From Clostridiales bacterium UBA1758 (lineage in GTDB: Bacteria; Bacillota; Clostridia; Oscillospirales; UBA1758), in assembly GCA_002315595.1 (NCBI GenBank), contig DCHG01000073.1:1-13267 (forward strand): a DNA stretch of 13,267 nt, given 5' to 3'. Position numbers and translations under genes: made by a program. Under the pieces are notes generated by a model, which did not search any database, was not told the DNA's origin, and worked only from the letters and a program-made list of their open reading frames with translations. The first letter of the stretch is position 1; every line of letters starts with the position of its first letter. Positions 1 to 8,192 of the stretch are shown here, in pieces.

Positions 1-109
1 GCTCATCGCTTTCCTTGAAAACAACCTTAACGCCGATGGCAGTGTGAATATCCCGGTCGCCCTTCGTCCGTATATGGGCGGCATGGAAAAAATGGTGCCG
101 AAGAAATAA
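1..109 (+). CDS. serS: Seryl-tRNA synthetase, C-terminal end (partial)
   Basis: The reading frame beginning at base 2 gives 35 residues and a TAA stop at 107-109. The 5' part lies outside the window. The tail contains LENN..DGSVNIPVALRPYMGG, which matches the conserved C-terminus of bacterial seryl-tRNA synthetase (the LENYQ..DGS..IP..L.PYM region that closes the class II catalytic domain near motif 3). The full enzyme charges tRNA-Ser with serine in the cytosol. Only the tail is visible, so the catalytic motifs cannot be checked. The family call rests on this short but characteristic stretch. The gene is followed by two hairpins and then by an MFS permease gene in the same direction. Confidence 0.87.
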   Translation, partial: LIAFLENNLNADGSVNIPVALRPYMGGMEKMVPKK

Positions 110-127
110 TCATTCCCTCGCAATCAG

Positions 128-159
128 CGGGGAGAGAGGGCAGAAAACCTCTCTCCCCG
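128..159 (+). other. Strong hairpin just downstream of serS
   Basis: A 12-bp perfect stem (128-139 with 148-159) encloses the 8-base loop 140-147. It is not followed by a T-run, so alone it is a poor intrinsic terminator. It may protect the serS mRNA 3' end or work together with the second hairpin. Bases 130-137 could also pair with 166-173, which would disrupt the second hairpin. Confidence 0.6.
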
Positions 160-167
160 GATAAATC

Positions 168-199
168 TCTCCCTCGTCATCTTTGAGGGGGATTTTTTT
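168..199 (+). terminator. Probable intrinsic terminator of serS, just before the MFS array
   Basis: An 8-bp stem (168-175 with 185-192, one G-U pair) has a 9-base loop and is followed directly by seven T residues (193-199). This is a classic Rho-independent terminator geometry for the + strand. It ends only 13 bases before the start codon of the first MFS gene. I see no sigma-A-like promoter between it and that gene. Confidence 0.6.
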
Positions 200-212
200 C
201 GGATAGGTGGAT

Positions 213-308
213 ATGGAAAAAATAAATCGGAAAAATCAACGACTTTATATCATTCAGTGCGCGGTCGAGTATATGATCGCTCTTTTGATGGTGGATGTAT
301 ATGTTGCG
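213..308 (+). repeat. 5' end of MFS copy 1, near-repeated at 1569-1664
   Basis: The first 96 bases of this gene and of the next (1569-1664) align without gaps and differ at roughly a dozen positions, mostly silent third-codon changes. The first 35 bases differ by a single base. This shows a tandem gene duplication. Confidence 0.85.
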
Positions 309-1553
309 TTGATTGCGAAACGACTCGGCTTCACGGATAGCGCCACGGGCGTTGTCACGTCGATTGCTTCGCTCGGCGGTGTTTTTCAACTTGTCACGCT
401 TTTGCTCAAAAAGAAAAAACCGAAAAAATTCGTCATTCTCATGTCGATTGCAAATCAGATCCTTTTTGGGATGTTATATGTCATTCCGCTTGTTAACGAC
501 AATGTGATTATTACGGCGGGTGTCAAGCGAGCCACGTTCGTTGTCTGCATCCTCGGCGCATACCTTATTTACAATATCTGCGCACCGCGAAAAGAAAGTT
601 GGATGATGACCTTCGTCGACAAGTCGCATCTTGCAAGATTTCGTGCGGATTTGTCCATTGTTTCGCATATTGTCGGCATGATCTTCACCTATGTGATGGG
701 GAATGTCGTCGATATATATAAAAACAGAAGCGCCGTTTTGGAAGCGACGGGGGATATTGCCGCCGCCAACCACGAAATGAACATTGCCTTCATCATCTGC
801 GCCATTGTGATTTTTGCAAATTTGATCGCACACGCGATCGTGTTCGGTTGCGGCACGGATGTGGAACCGTCCGAGAAAGAAAAGATCGGCACGGTTCAGC
901 GGGTTAAAGTGCTTTTGAAGGACAGGCAGGTCATCAAAATGCTCTGCATTTTCGTGGTCTACAACGCGTCGGTTAACATTTCGACGTCGTTTTTCGGAAC
1001 GTATAAGATGGGCGAACTTGGCTTTTCGATGAAATTTGCGTCAATTTTGACGGTTATGTCGAGCGTTATCGGCATGGCGTGTTCGCGCATTTGGGGCAAT
1101 CTCGGCGACAAGCACACGCTTTCGAATATGCTCTGCTTTTCGTTCCCGTTCCGAATTCTCGCGTACGGTATCGTCATGTTTTGTGTACCGTCGAACGGTA
1201 AAATTCTGTTTCCGATCTATATTGTGCTGAATACGCTCGGCTACTCGGGTGCGTATAACGCCATCTGCAATCTCAATTTCAAACTCATCGACAAAGCCGA
1301 ATGGGAGGACGCGATTGCTTTGATTTTCGCCGTTTCGGGCGTTGTAAGTTTCCTTTCGACATCGGTTGCGTCATTGCTTGTCAGCCGTATTCAGGCAAAC
1401 GGAAATGTCTTTTTGGGGATGCAGGTCTACGCCCAGCAGGTTTTGTCGTGCGTGACTTTCGTTTTGTCTTGTGTTTTTTATGCGTATCTGCTTCTGCACT
1501 TCCGAAAAAAGAATGTTCGTCTTGAACGCGAAAGCGTTTCGGGCTTGGAATAA
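213..1553 (+). CDS. MFS permease, tandem copy 1
   Basis: This is a 446-residue integral membrane protein with about 12 hydrophobic segments and a charged central loop near residues 215-240, the usual length and 6+6 layout of a major facilitator superfamily transporter. A degenerate MFS motif-A loop (W294 G..GDK) follows the presumed helix 8. The block APRKxSWMM..VDKS (124-138) and GTYKMGELGFSMK (262-274) are shared with the next gene. ATG 213 is chosen because AGG at 205-207 is well spaced from it and because the next gene starts with the same MEKINRKNQ. A GTG at 207 would add two residues. The 3' end is only 15 bases before the next ATG, so the two are co-transcribed. The substrate is unknown. 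The neighbouring GH116 gene suggests a glycoside or sugar, but that is inference. Confidence 0.9.
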   Translation: MEKINRKNQRLYIIQCAVEYMIALLMVDVYVALIAKRLGFTDSATGVVTSIASLGGVFQLVTLLLKKKKPKKFVILMSIANQILFGMLYVIPLVNDNVIITAGVKRATFVVCILGAYLIYNICAPRKESWMMTFVDKSHLARFRADLSIVSHIVGMIFTYVMGNVVDIYKNRSAVLEATGDIAAANHEMNIAFIICAIVIFANLIAHAIVFGCGTDVEPSEKEKIGTVQRVKVLLKDRQVIKMLCIFVVYNASVNISTSFFGTYKMGELGFSMKFASILTVMSSVIGMACSRIWGNLGDKHTLSNMLCFSFPFRILAYGIVMFCVPSNGKILFPIYIVLNTLGYSGAYNAICNLNFKLIDKAEWEDAIALIFAVSGVVSFLSTSVASLLVSRIQANGNVFLGMQVYAQQVLSCVTFVLSCVFYAYLLLHFRKKNVRLERESVSGLE

Positions 1554-1568
1554 AAAGGGGAAAGCGTC

Positions 1569-2906
1569 ATGGAAAAAATCAATCGGAAAAATCAACGACT
1601 TTACATCGTTCAATGTGCGGTCGAATATATGATCGCCCTTCTGATGGCGGATGTGTATATCGCGCTTCTCGCCAAAGACCTCGGCTTTACCGACGGCGTG
1701 ACGGGCGTTATCACATCTATTATCAACCTCGGCGGCGTATTTCAGGCGGTCACGCTCTTTTTGAAAAAGAAGAGCCCGAAGCGGTTTGTCATCACTCTTT
1801 CGATCATCAATCAGGTGTTATTCGGACTGCTTTACGTGATCCCGCTTGTCAACGAAAACATCGTCATTTCGTCCACCGTCAAGCAGGTCGCCTTCGTCGT
1901 TTGTATTCTCAGCGCATACCTTATTTACAATATTGCGGCGCCACGAAAGAACAGTTGGATGATGAGTTTCGTCGACAAATCGAAACTCGGCAGATTTCGT
2001 GCCGACCTTGAAATCTTTTCACATATCATCGGAACGGCATTTACCTTCACGATGGGCAATGTGATGGATCTATTCAAAAACAGAAGTGCGGAACTGGAAG
2101 CGGTGGGTGACCTAGCCGGCGCAAGTGCCGCAATGCACACATCGTTTATCATTTGTGCGATCATCATTTTTGTGATGCTCGTCAGCCATACGATCATTTT
2201 TGCCTGCTGCAACGATATCGAGCCGATGGACAAAACACAGAGTGGTACCGTCAAACGTATGAAGGAACTGTTCAAGGACAAAAGCGTTCGAATGCTCATC
2301 CTGCTTTTCATCGTTTATAAGGGGATCGGCTCGATTTCGACTCCATTCTATGGGACGTATAAGATGGGCGAACTCGGCTTTTCGATGAAATATGCGTCGC
2401 TGATGACCATTATGTATAGCGTTATCGGCATCTTCGTATCCCGCCTTTGGGGTGCGTATGCCGATCGTCACACATTTACGGAACTGTTCTGCGTCGCCTA
2501 TCCGTTGGTGGTTGTCGGCTATTTGGTTTGCTCATTTTGCGTACCGTCCAACGGTCGGATCGTGTATGCGCTTTACTTTGCACTGAACGCATTTTCGGTC
2601 ACGGGTACATGGAATGCCGCGTTGAATTTGATGTATAAACTTGTCGACAAGTCGAAATGGGAGGACGCCTATGCGCTGATTTTCGTCATCAGCGGACTTG
2701 CGAGTTTTTTCATTACCACCGTTGTCAGCCCGTTTGTCACCTATGTTCAGTCACGGGGCAACACATTTATCGGAATGAATGTCTATGCTCAACAGGTGCT
2801 TTCGTTTGCGTCGTTTGTGGCTAGTTTGCTTTTCTATCTGTATATGGTGTTTATTTTTCGCAAAAAGTATGTCCCCATTGAAAAGAAAGTCGGAAAAGGC
2901 GAATAA
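1569..2906 (+). CDS. MFS permease, tandem copy 2
   Basis: This 445-residue, roughly 12-helix permease is clearly paralogous to the gene just upstream. The two proteins share the first 13 residues exactly, the APRKxSWMM..FVDKS and GTYKMGELGFSMK blocks, and the C-terminal MxVYAQQVLS stretch, and they align end to end almost without gaps. AGGGG at 1556-1560 lies 8 bases before ATG 1569, and only 15 bases separate it from the previous stop, so the genes form an operon. The motif-A-like loop reads WGAYADRHT. The most variable parts are the helices after about residue 300, which may mean different substrate preference. The substrate cannot be told from sequence alone. An intact frame with no stop or frameshift argues that both copies are functional. 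Confidence 0.9.
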   Translation: MEKINRKNQRLYIVQCAVEYMIALLMADVYIALLAKDLGFTDGVTGVITSIINLGGVFQAVTLFLKKKSPKRFVITLSIINQVLFGLLYVIPLVNENIVISSTVKQVAFVVCILSAYLIYNIAAPRKNSWMMSFVDKSKLGRFRADLEIFSHIIGTAFTFTMGNVMDLFKNRSAELEAVGDLAGASAAMHTSFIICAIIIFVMLVSHTIIFACCNDIEPMDKTQSGTVKRMKELFKDKSVRMLILLFIVYKGIGSISTPFYGTYKMGELGFSMKYASLMTIMYSVIGIFVSRLWGAYADRHTFTELFCVAYPLVVVGYLVCSFCVPSNGRIVYALYFALNAFSVTGTWNAALNLMYKLVDKSKWEDAYALIFVISGLASFFITTVVSPFVTYVQSRGNTFIGMNVYAQQVLSFASFVASLLFYLYMVFIFRKKYVPIEKKVGKGE

Positions 2907-2951
2907 TTCGGTGATTTTGTTTCTATTTACGCGAATGTAACGGAGGAAAGT

Positions 2952-4292
2952 ATGAGAAGCGAAGCCATCAACAAACGCGACCGCATCATCTATATCATTC
3001 AGGCGGCGGTGGAATATTGGATCGCACTGATCGTATCGGATGTGTTTCTTGCGACACTGACAAAGGAACTCGGGTTTTCGGACAGCGCGACGGGCATTAT
3101 TTCGTCGATCATCACGATCGGGTGTCTGTTCCAGATTGCGTCCACCTTTTTTTCGCGTGTCAATATCAAAAAATACGTCATTATTCTCAGTGTTTCCGAT
3201 CAACTTTTGTTTATGTTTTTATTCCTGATCCCACTGGTCAAGGATACGGTCATTTCGCCGGAGTTGAAGCGGGCGATCTTTGTGGTGGCGATCATTTCGG
3301 CGTATGTCCTGCTCAATCTTGCAGGACCGCGAAAGTCCCGTTGGATGAACGATCCCGTGTCGACGGAGATCCGCGGTCGCTTCACGGCAAATAAGGAGAT
3401 CATTTCACTGCTCACGGGCATGATTTTCACCTATGCTTCGGGCGCGATGATCGACTATTTCAAGCAAAAAAGCACCCTGCTTGCCGCGGCAGGCGATGCG
3501 GCGGGGGCTTCGGCGGCGATCAAGACGGCATTTCTCATCTGTGCGGTCGCGGTCTTCGTGATCATGATCTCGCACACGATCCTGCTCGTTTTGCACTCTG
3601 ACACGACGGATCATTCCGAACGGAAAAAGGCGTCCGTCCGCGATCTCGGTCACGCGTTAAAAGATAAAAATGTTCTGAAAATCGCCATTGTTTTCTGTCT
3701 TTGGCATTTTGCGTGGCAGTTTTCGGTGCCGTTTTTCGGTGCATATAAAAATAACGATCTCGGCTTTTCGCTGACGTTTTCGTCGATTTTGAGTATCGGT
3801 TACAGTATCATCCGAAGCGTGATGTCACGCGTGTGGGGCGTTTATGCCGACAAAAAATCGTTTGCAAAGATGTTTTTTGCCTGCGTCTGCGTAATGATCG
3901 TCGGATTTTTTACCGTTTCGTTTGCAAATCCGTCGAACGGCAGGGTGATTTTTATCCTCTATACGATCTTTTATGCGTCCGCGACGGCGGGCACGAATAG
4001 CGCGATGTTCAATTTTTCGTTTGAGTTTGTCGCAAAAGATAAACTCGAAAGCGGGATTGCGGTCATCAACGCCGTCGGCGGTATTTCGGGCTTTTTGACC
4101 ACGCTTGTGATGAGCCGCGTCGTTTCCGCCGTTCAGGCGGCGGGCAACACCGTGTTCGGCTTTCATATTTACGCGCAACAGATCCTCGCATTCGGTTCCT
4201 GCATTTTGATGTGCGTCGTGGCAATTTATATCCGAAAAGTTCTCTATTTTATGAAAAAAGAGCCGCAGACGGAGAAAATCGCAACGAAATAG
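2952..4292 (+). CDS. MFS permease, tandem copy 3 (diverged)
   Basis: A 446-residue permease of the same subfamily as the two upstream genes but clearly more diverged. It keeps GFSDSATGIISSI near residue 40, AGPRKSRWMND near 125, the WGVYADKK motif-A-like loop after helix 8, and HIYAQQILAFGS near the C-terminus. GGAGG at 2942-2946 lies 5 bases from ATG 2952. The 45-base gap from the previous stop contains no hairpin that I can see, so it is probably the last gene of the three-gene operon, which ends in the terminator at about 4307-4338. About 12 membrane segments are apparent. The substrate is unknown; a glycoside or sugar is a context-based guess because a GH116 enzyme follows on the opposite strand. 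Confidence 0.88.
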   Translation: MRSEAINKRDRIIYIIQAAVEYWIALIVSDVFLATLTKELGFSDSATGIISSIITIGCLFQIASTFFSRVNIKKYVIILSVSDQLLFMFLFLIPLVKDTVISPELKRAIFVVAIISAYVLLNLAGPRKSRWMNDPVSTEIRGRFTANKEIISLLTGMIFTYASGAMIDYFKQKSTLLAAAGDAAGASAAIKTAFLICAVAVFVIMISHTILLVLHSDTTDHSERKKASVRDLGHALKDKNVLKIAIVFCLWHFAWQFSVPFFGAYKNNDLGFSLTFSSILSIGYSIIRSVMSRVWGVYADKKSFAKMFFACVCVMIVGFFTVSFANPSNGRVIFILYTIFYASATAGTNSAMFNFSFEFVAKDKLESGIAVINAVGGISGFLTTLVMSRVVSAVQAAGNTVFGFHIYAQQILAFGSCILMCVVAIYIRKVLYFMKKEPQTEKIATK

Positions 4293-4306
4293 TGTTTGGA
4301 AATAAC

Positions 4307-4338
4307 AAAAAGGAAGCACCGACGGTGCTTCCTTTTTT
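4307..4338. terminator. Bidirectional terminator between MFS array and GH116 gene
   Basis: A perfect 10-bp stem (4311-4320 with 4324-4333) with a 3-base loop is preceded by four A residues and followed by T residues to 4338. It works in both directions: it ends the + strand MFS operon (stop at 4292) and the - strand GH116 gene (stop at 4352). Confidence 0.9.
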
Positions 4339-4351
4339 CGTGTCATAAAAC

Positions 4352-6874
4352 TTATTTCACGACGATAGATTTTTTGACGAGGGTGGATGCAAAGGTGATC
4401 GCGCCGTTTTCGGCGTTAAATTCCACGGGCTTGCCGTCGATTTCGACCGATTTCGGGTTGACATCGGGCAGGAAAAGCGTCGAAAGTTTCAACGAGCCGC
4501 TTTGCAGAATGATTTCCGTGATATTTGATTTGCGCTCGTAATGCCCCCATCCCGTGCCGAGACTCCACAGACAACGGAAATCGCCGCCGTGTTTCGGACG
4601 GAAGCCGATTTTTTCATGCGGTAGGTCAAAGACAAAGCCCGAAAGGATCGGCAGAAATGCGAACGAAGCCATACTGCGGATGTAATTCGAGCCACATTCG
4701 ATCTCGTTATACGGGTTGCGGTTGAAGCCAGCATAGCGGTCGCGGACGGCTTTGATCCCGCGGAGTGCGTCGGCATCGTGACCGCGGCTGAGCATGAGTC
4801 CCGCAAGCGCGTATTCAAAGCCGTGCATCGTTTCTTCGCAATAGGTGATCGGGATCTTCGGCTTGGCGACATCGGTCGGGTAGTCGCACATGACCGTGCC
4901 CGCTTCGTCGTTGACGATGAAATTGCGCCACGGATTGGTGAATTCGCGCATCGTCGGCTTATAGTTATTCTCGGCAAGGGAATTCAACGCAATTTCGACC
5001 TGATCACGGTCAAATAGTTCACCGAGTCCGAGAATATCGGCGTGCCACTGACCGAGAAGTTGGTCGATCTCACATCCGTTTGCGATCTGATATTTGATCT
5101 CGCCGGTTTCGTCGTTCCAGTACACATCGCCGACGCCGAAGCGTTCGAGTACGGACGGATCGGTCAGGTCGATCTTTTGAATGAAGTATTTGCCGTTGAA
5201 CAGATTTTCCTTCGTCCACTTGCGTCCGCGTTCAAAAAGGTCGAGATATTCCTTCGCCTTATCGGGTTCACCGAGGAATTCCGCCATTTCAGCCGCGGCA
5301 CGGAGAGCGGCGAGGTAGAAGCCTTCCAGCCACGACGACGGCCCGAACAGTTCCATATCGAGGGTGTGGTGCTGACGGCCTTCCAAAACGCCGTCCTTGT
5401 CAAGGTCCCAAGCGTTCGGGTTTTCGGGGCTCCAAGCGTATTCAAGCACCTTTTTGACCGTCTGCCAATGACGGCGCAACCAGTCGGTATCGCCCGAAAT
5501 CTTCCATTCACGGTAGGTTTTGATGACGCAACCCATCTGACCGTCAAGGCAGGAGATGTAGAGGTACTTTTTGTCCGCCTCACAGAGGGGAAGCGGCAGA
5601 CGGAAAATGGTGCCGCCGTCCGGCAGCGTGGCGTGGTCGAATTCAAGATTGCGGATTGACCGTTCAAGATCCGGGAACAAAAAGCAGAGCGCGTAGGCGT
5701 AATTGTAAACGTGCTGACAAAGACCTTCGCAGGAGCCTGTTTTTTCGTTACAGCCCTCAAAACCGTAGAATTCGCCGTTTTCAAGGCGGGAAACGGTGGC
5801 GGATTTCAACACGGAGATATTCGACGAAACGGCGTCGAGTAGTTCGGCAGGGAGGGTGGAAGCGAACAGTTCGTCGTGATAGACGAGCGTGCGGGCGTAG
5901 AGGTCATCGAAATGATCGAGTGCGTAGCGATTGGACACGGTCGAATTCGCAAAAAGTTTTGCGTAGTAATTTTTCCATGTCTTGCCCTTGCGGTCGTCGG
6001 GCGACCAGTAGTTTTCGAAATTCGGGATATTCCACGAAACGACAAAGCGAAACGCCTTCGTTTCATTTGGGGCTAGTTCGGCTCCTGCGACGATTGAACA
6101 ATGGTCGTTGCGCCACGCAAGATTGAAAGGTTCGTCATAGGTGCGGTGGCGAAGGGGTTCGTCGGAGGTGAATTCGTTCCAAAAGGTGACGATGTCATCC
6201 TGCCAGCCCATCGCACGGTTGTTGCGGTACCAGTTCGGCTGAACGACGGCGTTTTCATCGTCACAACCGAGGCAGAGATCGCCGTATTCGGCGGAGTCGG
6301 GGGTGACATCAACGCGGGTGAGTTTCACGCCCGCAAAGCCATCACATTCGCGGTTGATTGAATTTTGGAAGGGGTTGGCAAGCGAGAATGCGACTTCATA
6401 CACGGTCGGTTCGGAATTGGTGTTGGTGAAGCGGATCTCGAAAAATGCGGCGGGAATACTCGACGCGTCGGAATCCAACGGAATCAAAGGGTTGAACGCC
6501 GTCAGGCTGACATCGCCGGGGAAGCCGCCTTCGGTGAATTTGAGGTTTGCGATCGGGAATTCTCCCGTGAATTCGCATTTGCGAAAATGCGGAAAACCGC
6601 GCATTTCGCAGGAAGCGGGACCGACGCCGTAACTCATACCGTACTGCCCGGTCAGGTTTTTATTATCGTCGGAGTTGAGGACACGGCAGACGCTGCCACG
6701 GCTGTTTTTTGCCTTGACGGCGATATGCGAATAGCCGTTGACCGAGCCCTTGTTCGGACGGTTGAAAATTTCCCAGTCGACCAGACGACCGTTTCCGGCA
6801 AGACCGATGCTCCCGGTGCCGATGCCGCCGAGTGGAAACGAGATTTCATTCAGTGCGTTACCCGTGTATTTCAT
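4352..6874 (-). CDS. GH116 family beta-glucosidase / non-lysosomal glucosylceramidase-like enzyme
   Basis: An 840-residue protein with the GH116 two-domain layout: an N-terminal beta-sandwich domain (about 1-330) opening with FPLGGIGTGSIGLAGNG and DWEIFNRPNKG (residues 13-43), then the (alpha/alpha)6 catalytic domain. Family members hydrolyse beta-glucosides, in eukaryotes glucosylceramide. By family comparison the likely nucleophile is E373 in GFEGC and the acid/base is D604 in EIDQLLGQW. E724 and R733 have the spacing of the glucose-binding Glu/Arg pair of the Thermoanaerobacterium enzyme. CQHVYNYAYAL and DGQMGCVIKTYREW are further family blocks. There is no signal peptide, so it is cytosolic. 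ATG 6874 is preferred over ATG 6883 because AAAGGA at 6883-6888 is 8 bases from the former and overlaps the latter. It is a single-gene unit with its own promoter and terminator. The true substrate is not determined. Confidence 0.92.
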   Translation of the reverse strand: MKYTGNALNEISFPLGGIGTGSIGLAGNGRLVDWEIFNRPNKGSVNGYSHIAVKAKNSRGSVCRVLNSDDNKNLTGQYGMSYGVGPASCEMRGFPHFRKCEFTGEFPIANLKFTEGGFPGDVSLTAFNPLIPLDSDASSIPAAFFEIRFTNTNSEPTVYEVAFSLANPFQNSINRECDGFAGVKLTRVDVTPDSAEYGDLCLGCDDENAVVQPNWYRNNRAMGWQDDIVTFWNEFTSDEPLRHRTYDEPFNLAWRNDHCSIVAGAELAPNETKAFRFVVSWNIPNFENYWSPDDRKGKTWKNYYAKLFANSTVSNRYALDHFDDLYARTLVYHDELFASTLPAELLDAVSSNISVLKSATVSRLENGEFYGFEGCNEKTGSCEGLCQHVYNYAYALCFLFPDLERSIRNLEFDHATLPDGGTIFRLPLPLCEADKKYLYISCLDGQMGCVIKTYREWKISGDTDWLRRHWQTVKKVLEYAWSPENPNAWDLDKDGVLEGRQHHTLDMELFGPSSWLEGFYLAALRAAAEMAEFLGEPDKAKEYLDLFERGRKWTKENLFNGKYFIQKIDLTDPSVLERFGVGDVYWNDETGEIKYQIANGCEIDQLLGQWHADILGLGELFDRDQVEIALNSLAENNYKPTMREFTNPWRNFIVNDEAGTVMCDYPTDVAKPKIPITYCEETMHGFEYALAGLMLSRGHDADALRGIKAVRDRYAGFNRNPYNEIECGSNYIRSMASFAFLPILSGFVFDLPHEKIGFRPKHGGDFRCLWSLGTGWGHYERKSNITEIILQSGSLKLSTLFLPDVNPKSVEIDGKPVEFNAENGAITFASTLVKKSIVVK

Positions 6875-6904
6875 AAAAAACATCCTTTCGGTCGTGATGA
6901 TTTC

Positions 6905-6933
6905 ATTATAGAGGCGAAAATGCCGAAAGTCAA
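6905..6933 (-). promoter_or_regulatory. Sigma-A-type promoter of the GH116 gene
   Basis: On the - strand, TTGACT (6928-6933) and a perfect TATAAT (6905-6910) are separated by exactly 17 bases. Transcription would begin near 6898, leaving a leader of about 24 bases with the ribosome binding site at 6883-6888. I see no obvious operator palindrome in this short leader. Confidence 0.88.
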
Positions 6934-6934
6934 C

Positions 6935-6963
6935 AAAAACCCCTCCTGCACGGGAGGGGTTTT
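6935..6963. terminator. Terminator of the two-gene MFS operon
   Basis: An 8-bp stem (6939-6946 with 6953-6960) with a 6-base loop is flanked by five A residues (6935-6939) on one side and T residues on the other. On the - strand it sits 11 bases after the stop of the sugar-MFS-like gene and is followed by a T-run, so it ends that operon. The GH116 -35 box starts two bases further on. Confidence 0.87.
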
Positions 6964-6973
6964 GACCGCGGTA

Positions 6974-8173
6974 TTATTTGGCTTTTTTGAGTGCGGAGAC
7001 CGCAACAACGAGAAGAAGCGGGAACAGCATTGCGGCGAACAGTCCGAGTTTCAGCCCGGAGAGTCCGAGGGCGCTTCCATCTGCGCCGGAAACAAAGCCG
7101 ACCACGCTCGGACCGGAGGAGCATCCGATGTCGCCCGCGAGCGCAAGAAGCGCAAACAGAGCCGTTCCGCCGAAATGACATCTTTGCGCGGCAAGGCTCA
7201 GCACCCCAGGCCACATGATGCCGACAGCGAGACCGCTGACAGCACATCCGATGACGCTGACGACCGGGAACGGCGAAAAGACGGCGACGAAATACGACGC
7301 AAGACAGAGAACACCGGAAACGGCGAGATATTTTTTCAAATCAATCCGTTCGCCGAACTTACCGTAAAAGGTGCGCGATACCCCCATCAATGCGGCAAAG
7401 GTGCAGGGGCCGAGCAGGTCGCCGAGGGTTTTGGACACATGAAGCCCGGTTTCCGCAAAATACGAAGTCCACTGCGCCATTGCCTGCTCCGACGCGCCGG
7501 AACAGATCATCAGCGCAAAGAAAAGCCAGAACAGTTTCGAGGTGATCAGTTTGACAAACGGCGTCTTTTCTTCGGCGGAAGCCGACTGTCCGTCGAAGGT
7601 GTTGATCGGCGTTTTTGAGAACAGAATGGCGTTGAAGATCGGCTCAATCGACCATGCGACTGCGAGCCAACGCCAGTTTTGGACGCCGAAGACGACGAAA
7701 TAAAGCGTGGAAAGAAGCACGGTGGCAACCTGCCCCCAACTGTAAAACGAGTGGAGCATACTCATCGCACTGCTTTTTTCCTTGCTCGGCAAGGCTTCGA
7801 CAATCGGGCTGATGATGACTTCCAGGATCCCGCCACCCGTACTGTATAGAACGACCGCGGCAAGAAGTCCGATGTACGGATCGGCAAAGAGATCCGGCAA
7901 AAACGCAAGTCCGATCAGACCTGCGGCGCAGAAAATTTCGGATGCGACGACGAGATTTCGCCAACCGATCCGATCGGCATAACGGACGCAGATCGCATCG
8001 ACGACGATTTGAATGACGAAGGTCACACTGACGAGTGCGCCGAGCAGTCCGACGCCGATGCCGTAATCGCGGGCAAAAGTCGCAAACAACAGTGGCGGAA
8101 GGTTCAAAACGATCGCCTGCGATGCGGAGCCGAGGTACGCCGCGTATTTGGTATGCGTGAAGGTCAGTTTCAT
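6974..8173 (-). CDS. MFS permease, sugar-transporter-like
   Basis: A 399-residue membrane protein with about 12 hydrophobic segments. The loop after the second helix reads YADRIGWRNLV (65-75), a recognisable MFS motif A, and the late helices carry LLALAGDIGCSSGPSVVG, which resembles small MFS proteins of the fucose-permease-like (FHS) sugar group. It is not closely related to the three tandem permeases at the left. It starts 19 bases after the stop of the upstream OPA-like gene, so the two are an operon. The ribosome binding site is weak (GTGGGA-like, about 8180-8185), suggesting translational coupling. The substrate is unknown; a sugar or sugar derivative is plausible from the family and from the neighbouring GH116 gene. 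Confidence 0.85.
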   Translation of the reverse strand: MKLTFTHTKYAAYLGSASQAIVLNLPPLLFATFARDYGIGVGLLGALVSVTFVIQIVVDAICVRYADRIGWRNLVVASEIFCAAGLIGLAFLPDLFADPYIGLLAAVVLYSTGGGILEVIISPIVEALPSKEKSSAMSMLHSFYSWGQVATVLLSTLYFVVFGVQNWRWLAVAWSIEPIFNAILFSKTPINTFDGQSASAEEKTPFVKLITSKLFWLFFALMICSGASEQAMAQWTSYFAETGLHVSKTLGDLLGPCTFAALMGVSRTFYGKFGERIDLKKYLAVSGVLCLASYFVAVFSPFPVVSVIGCAVSGLAVGIMWPGVLSLAAQRCHFGGTALFALLALAGDIGCSSGPSVVGFVSGADGSALGLSGLKLGLFAAMLFPLLLVVAVSALKKAK

Positions 8174-8192
8174 AATTTTCCCACTTTCTGAA

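Noticed and set aside
213..4292. Tandem genes considered as a multi-subunit or toxin/defence system
   Set aside because: All three are full-length MFS proteins with standard topology; nothing points to defence or toxin functions.
5042..5659. A 205-codon open frame on the + strand opposite the GH116 catalytic domain
   Set aside because: It is a mirror of conserved GH116 coding sequence with no independent start signals or recognisable domain.
6365..7618. A 417-codon open frame on the + strand across the GH116 start and the sugar-MFS-like gene
   Set aside because: It is antisense to two well-supported genes, spans their promoter and terminator, and its translation is a highly charged low-complexity sequence with no recognisable fold.
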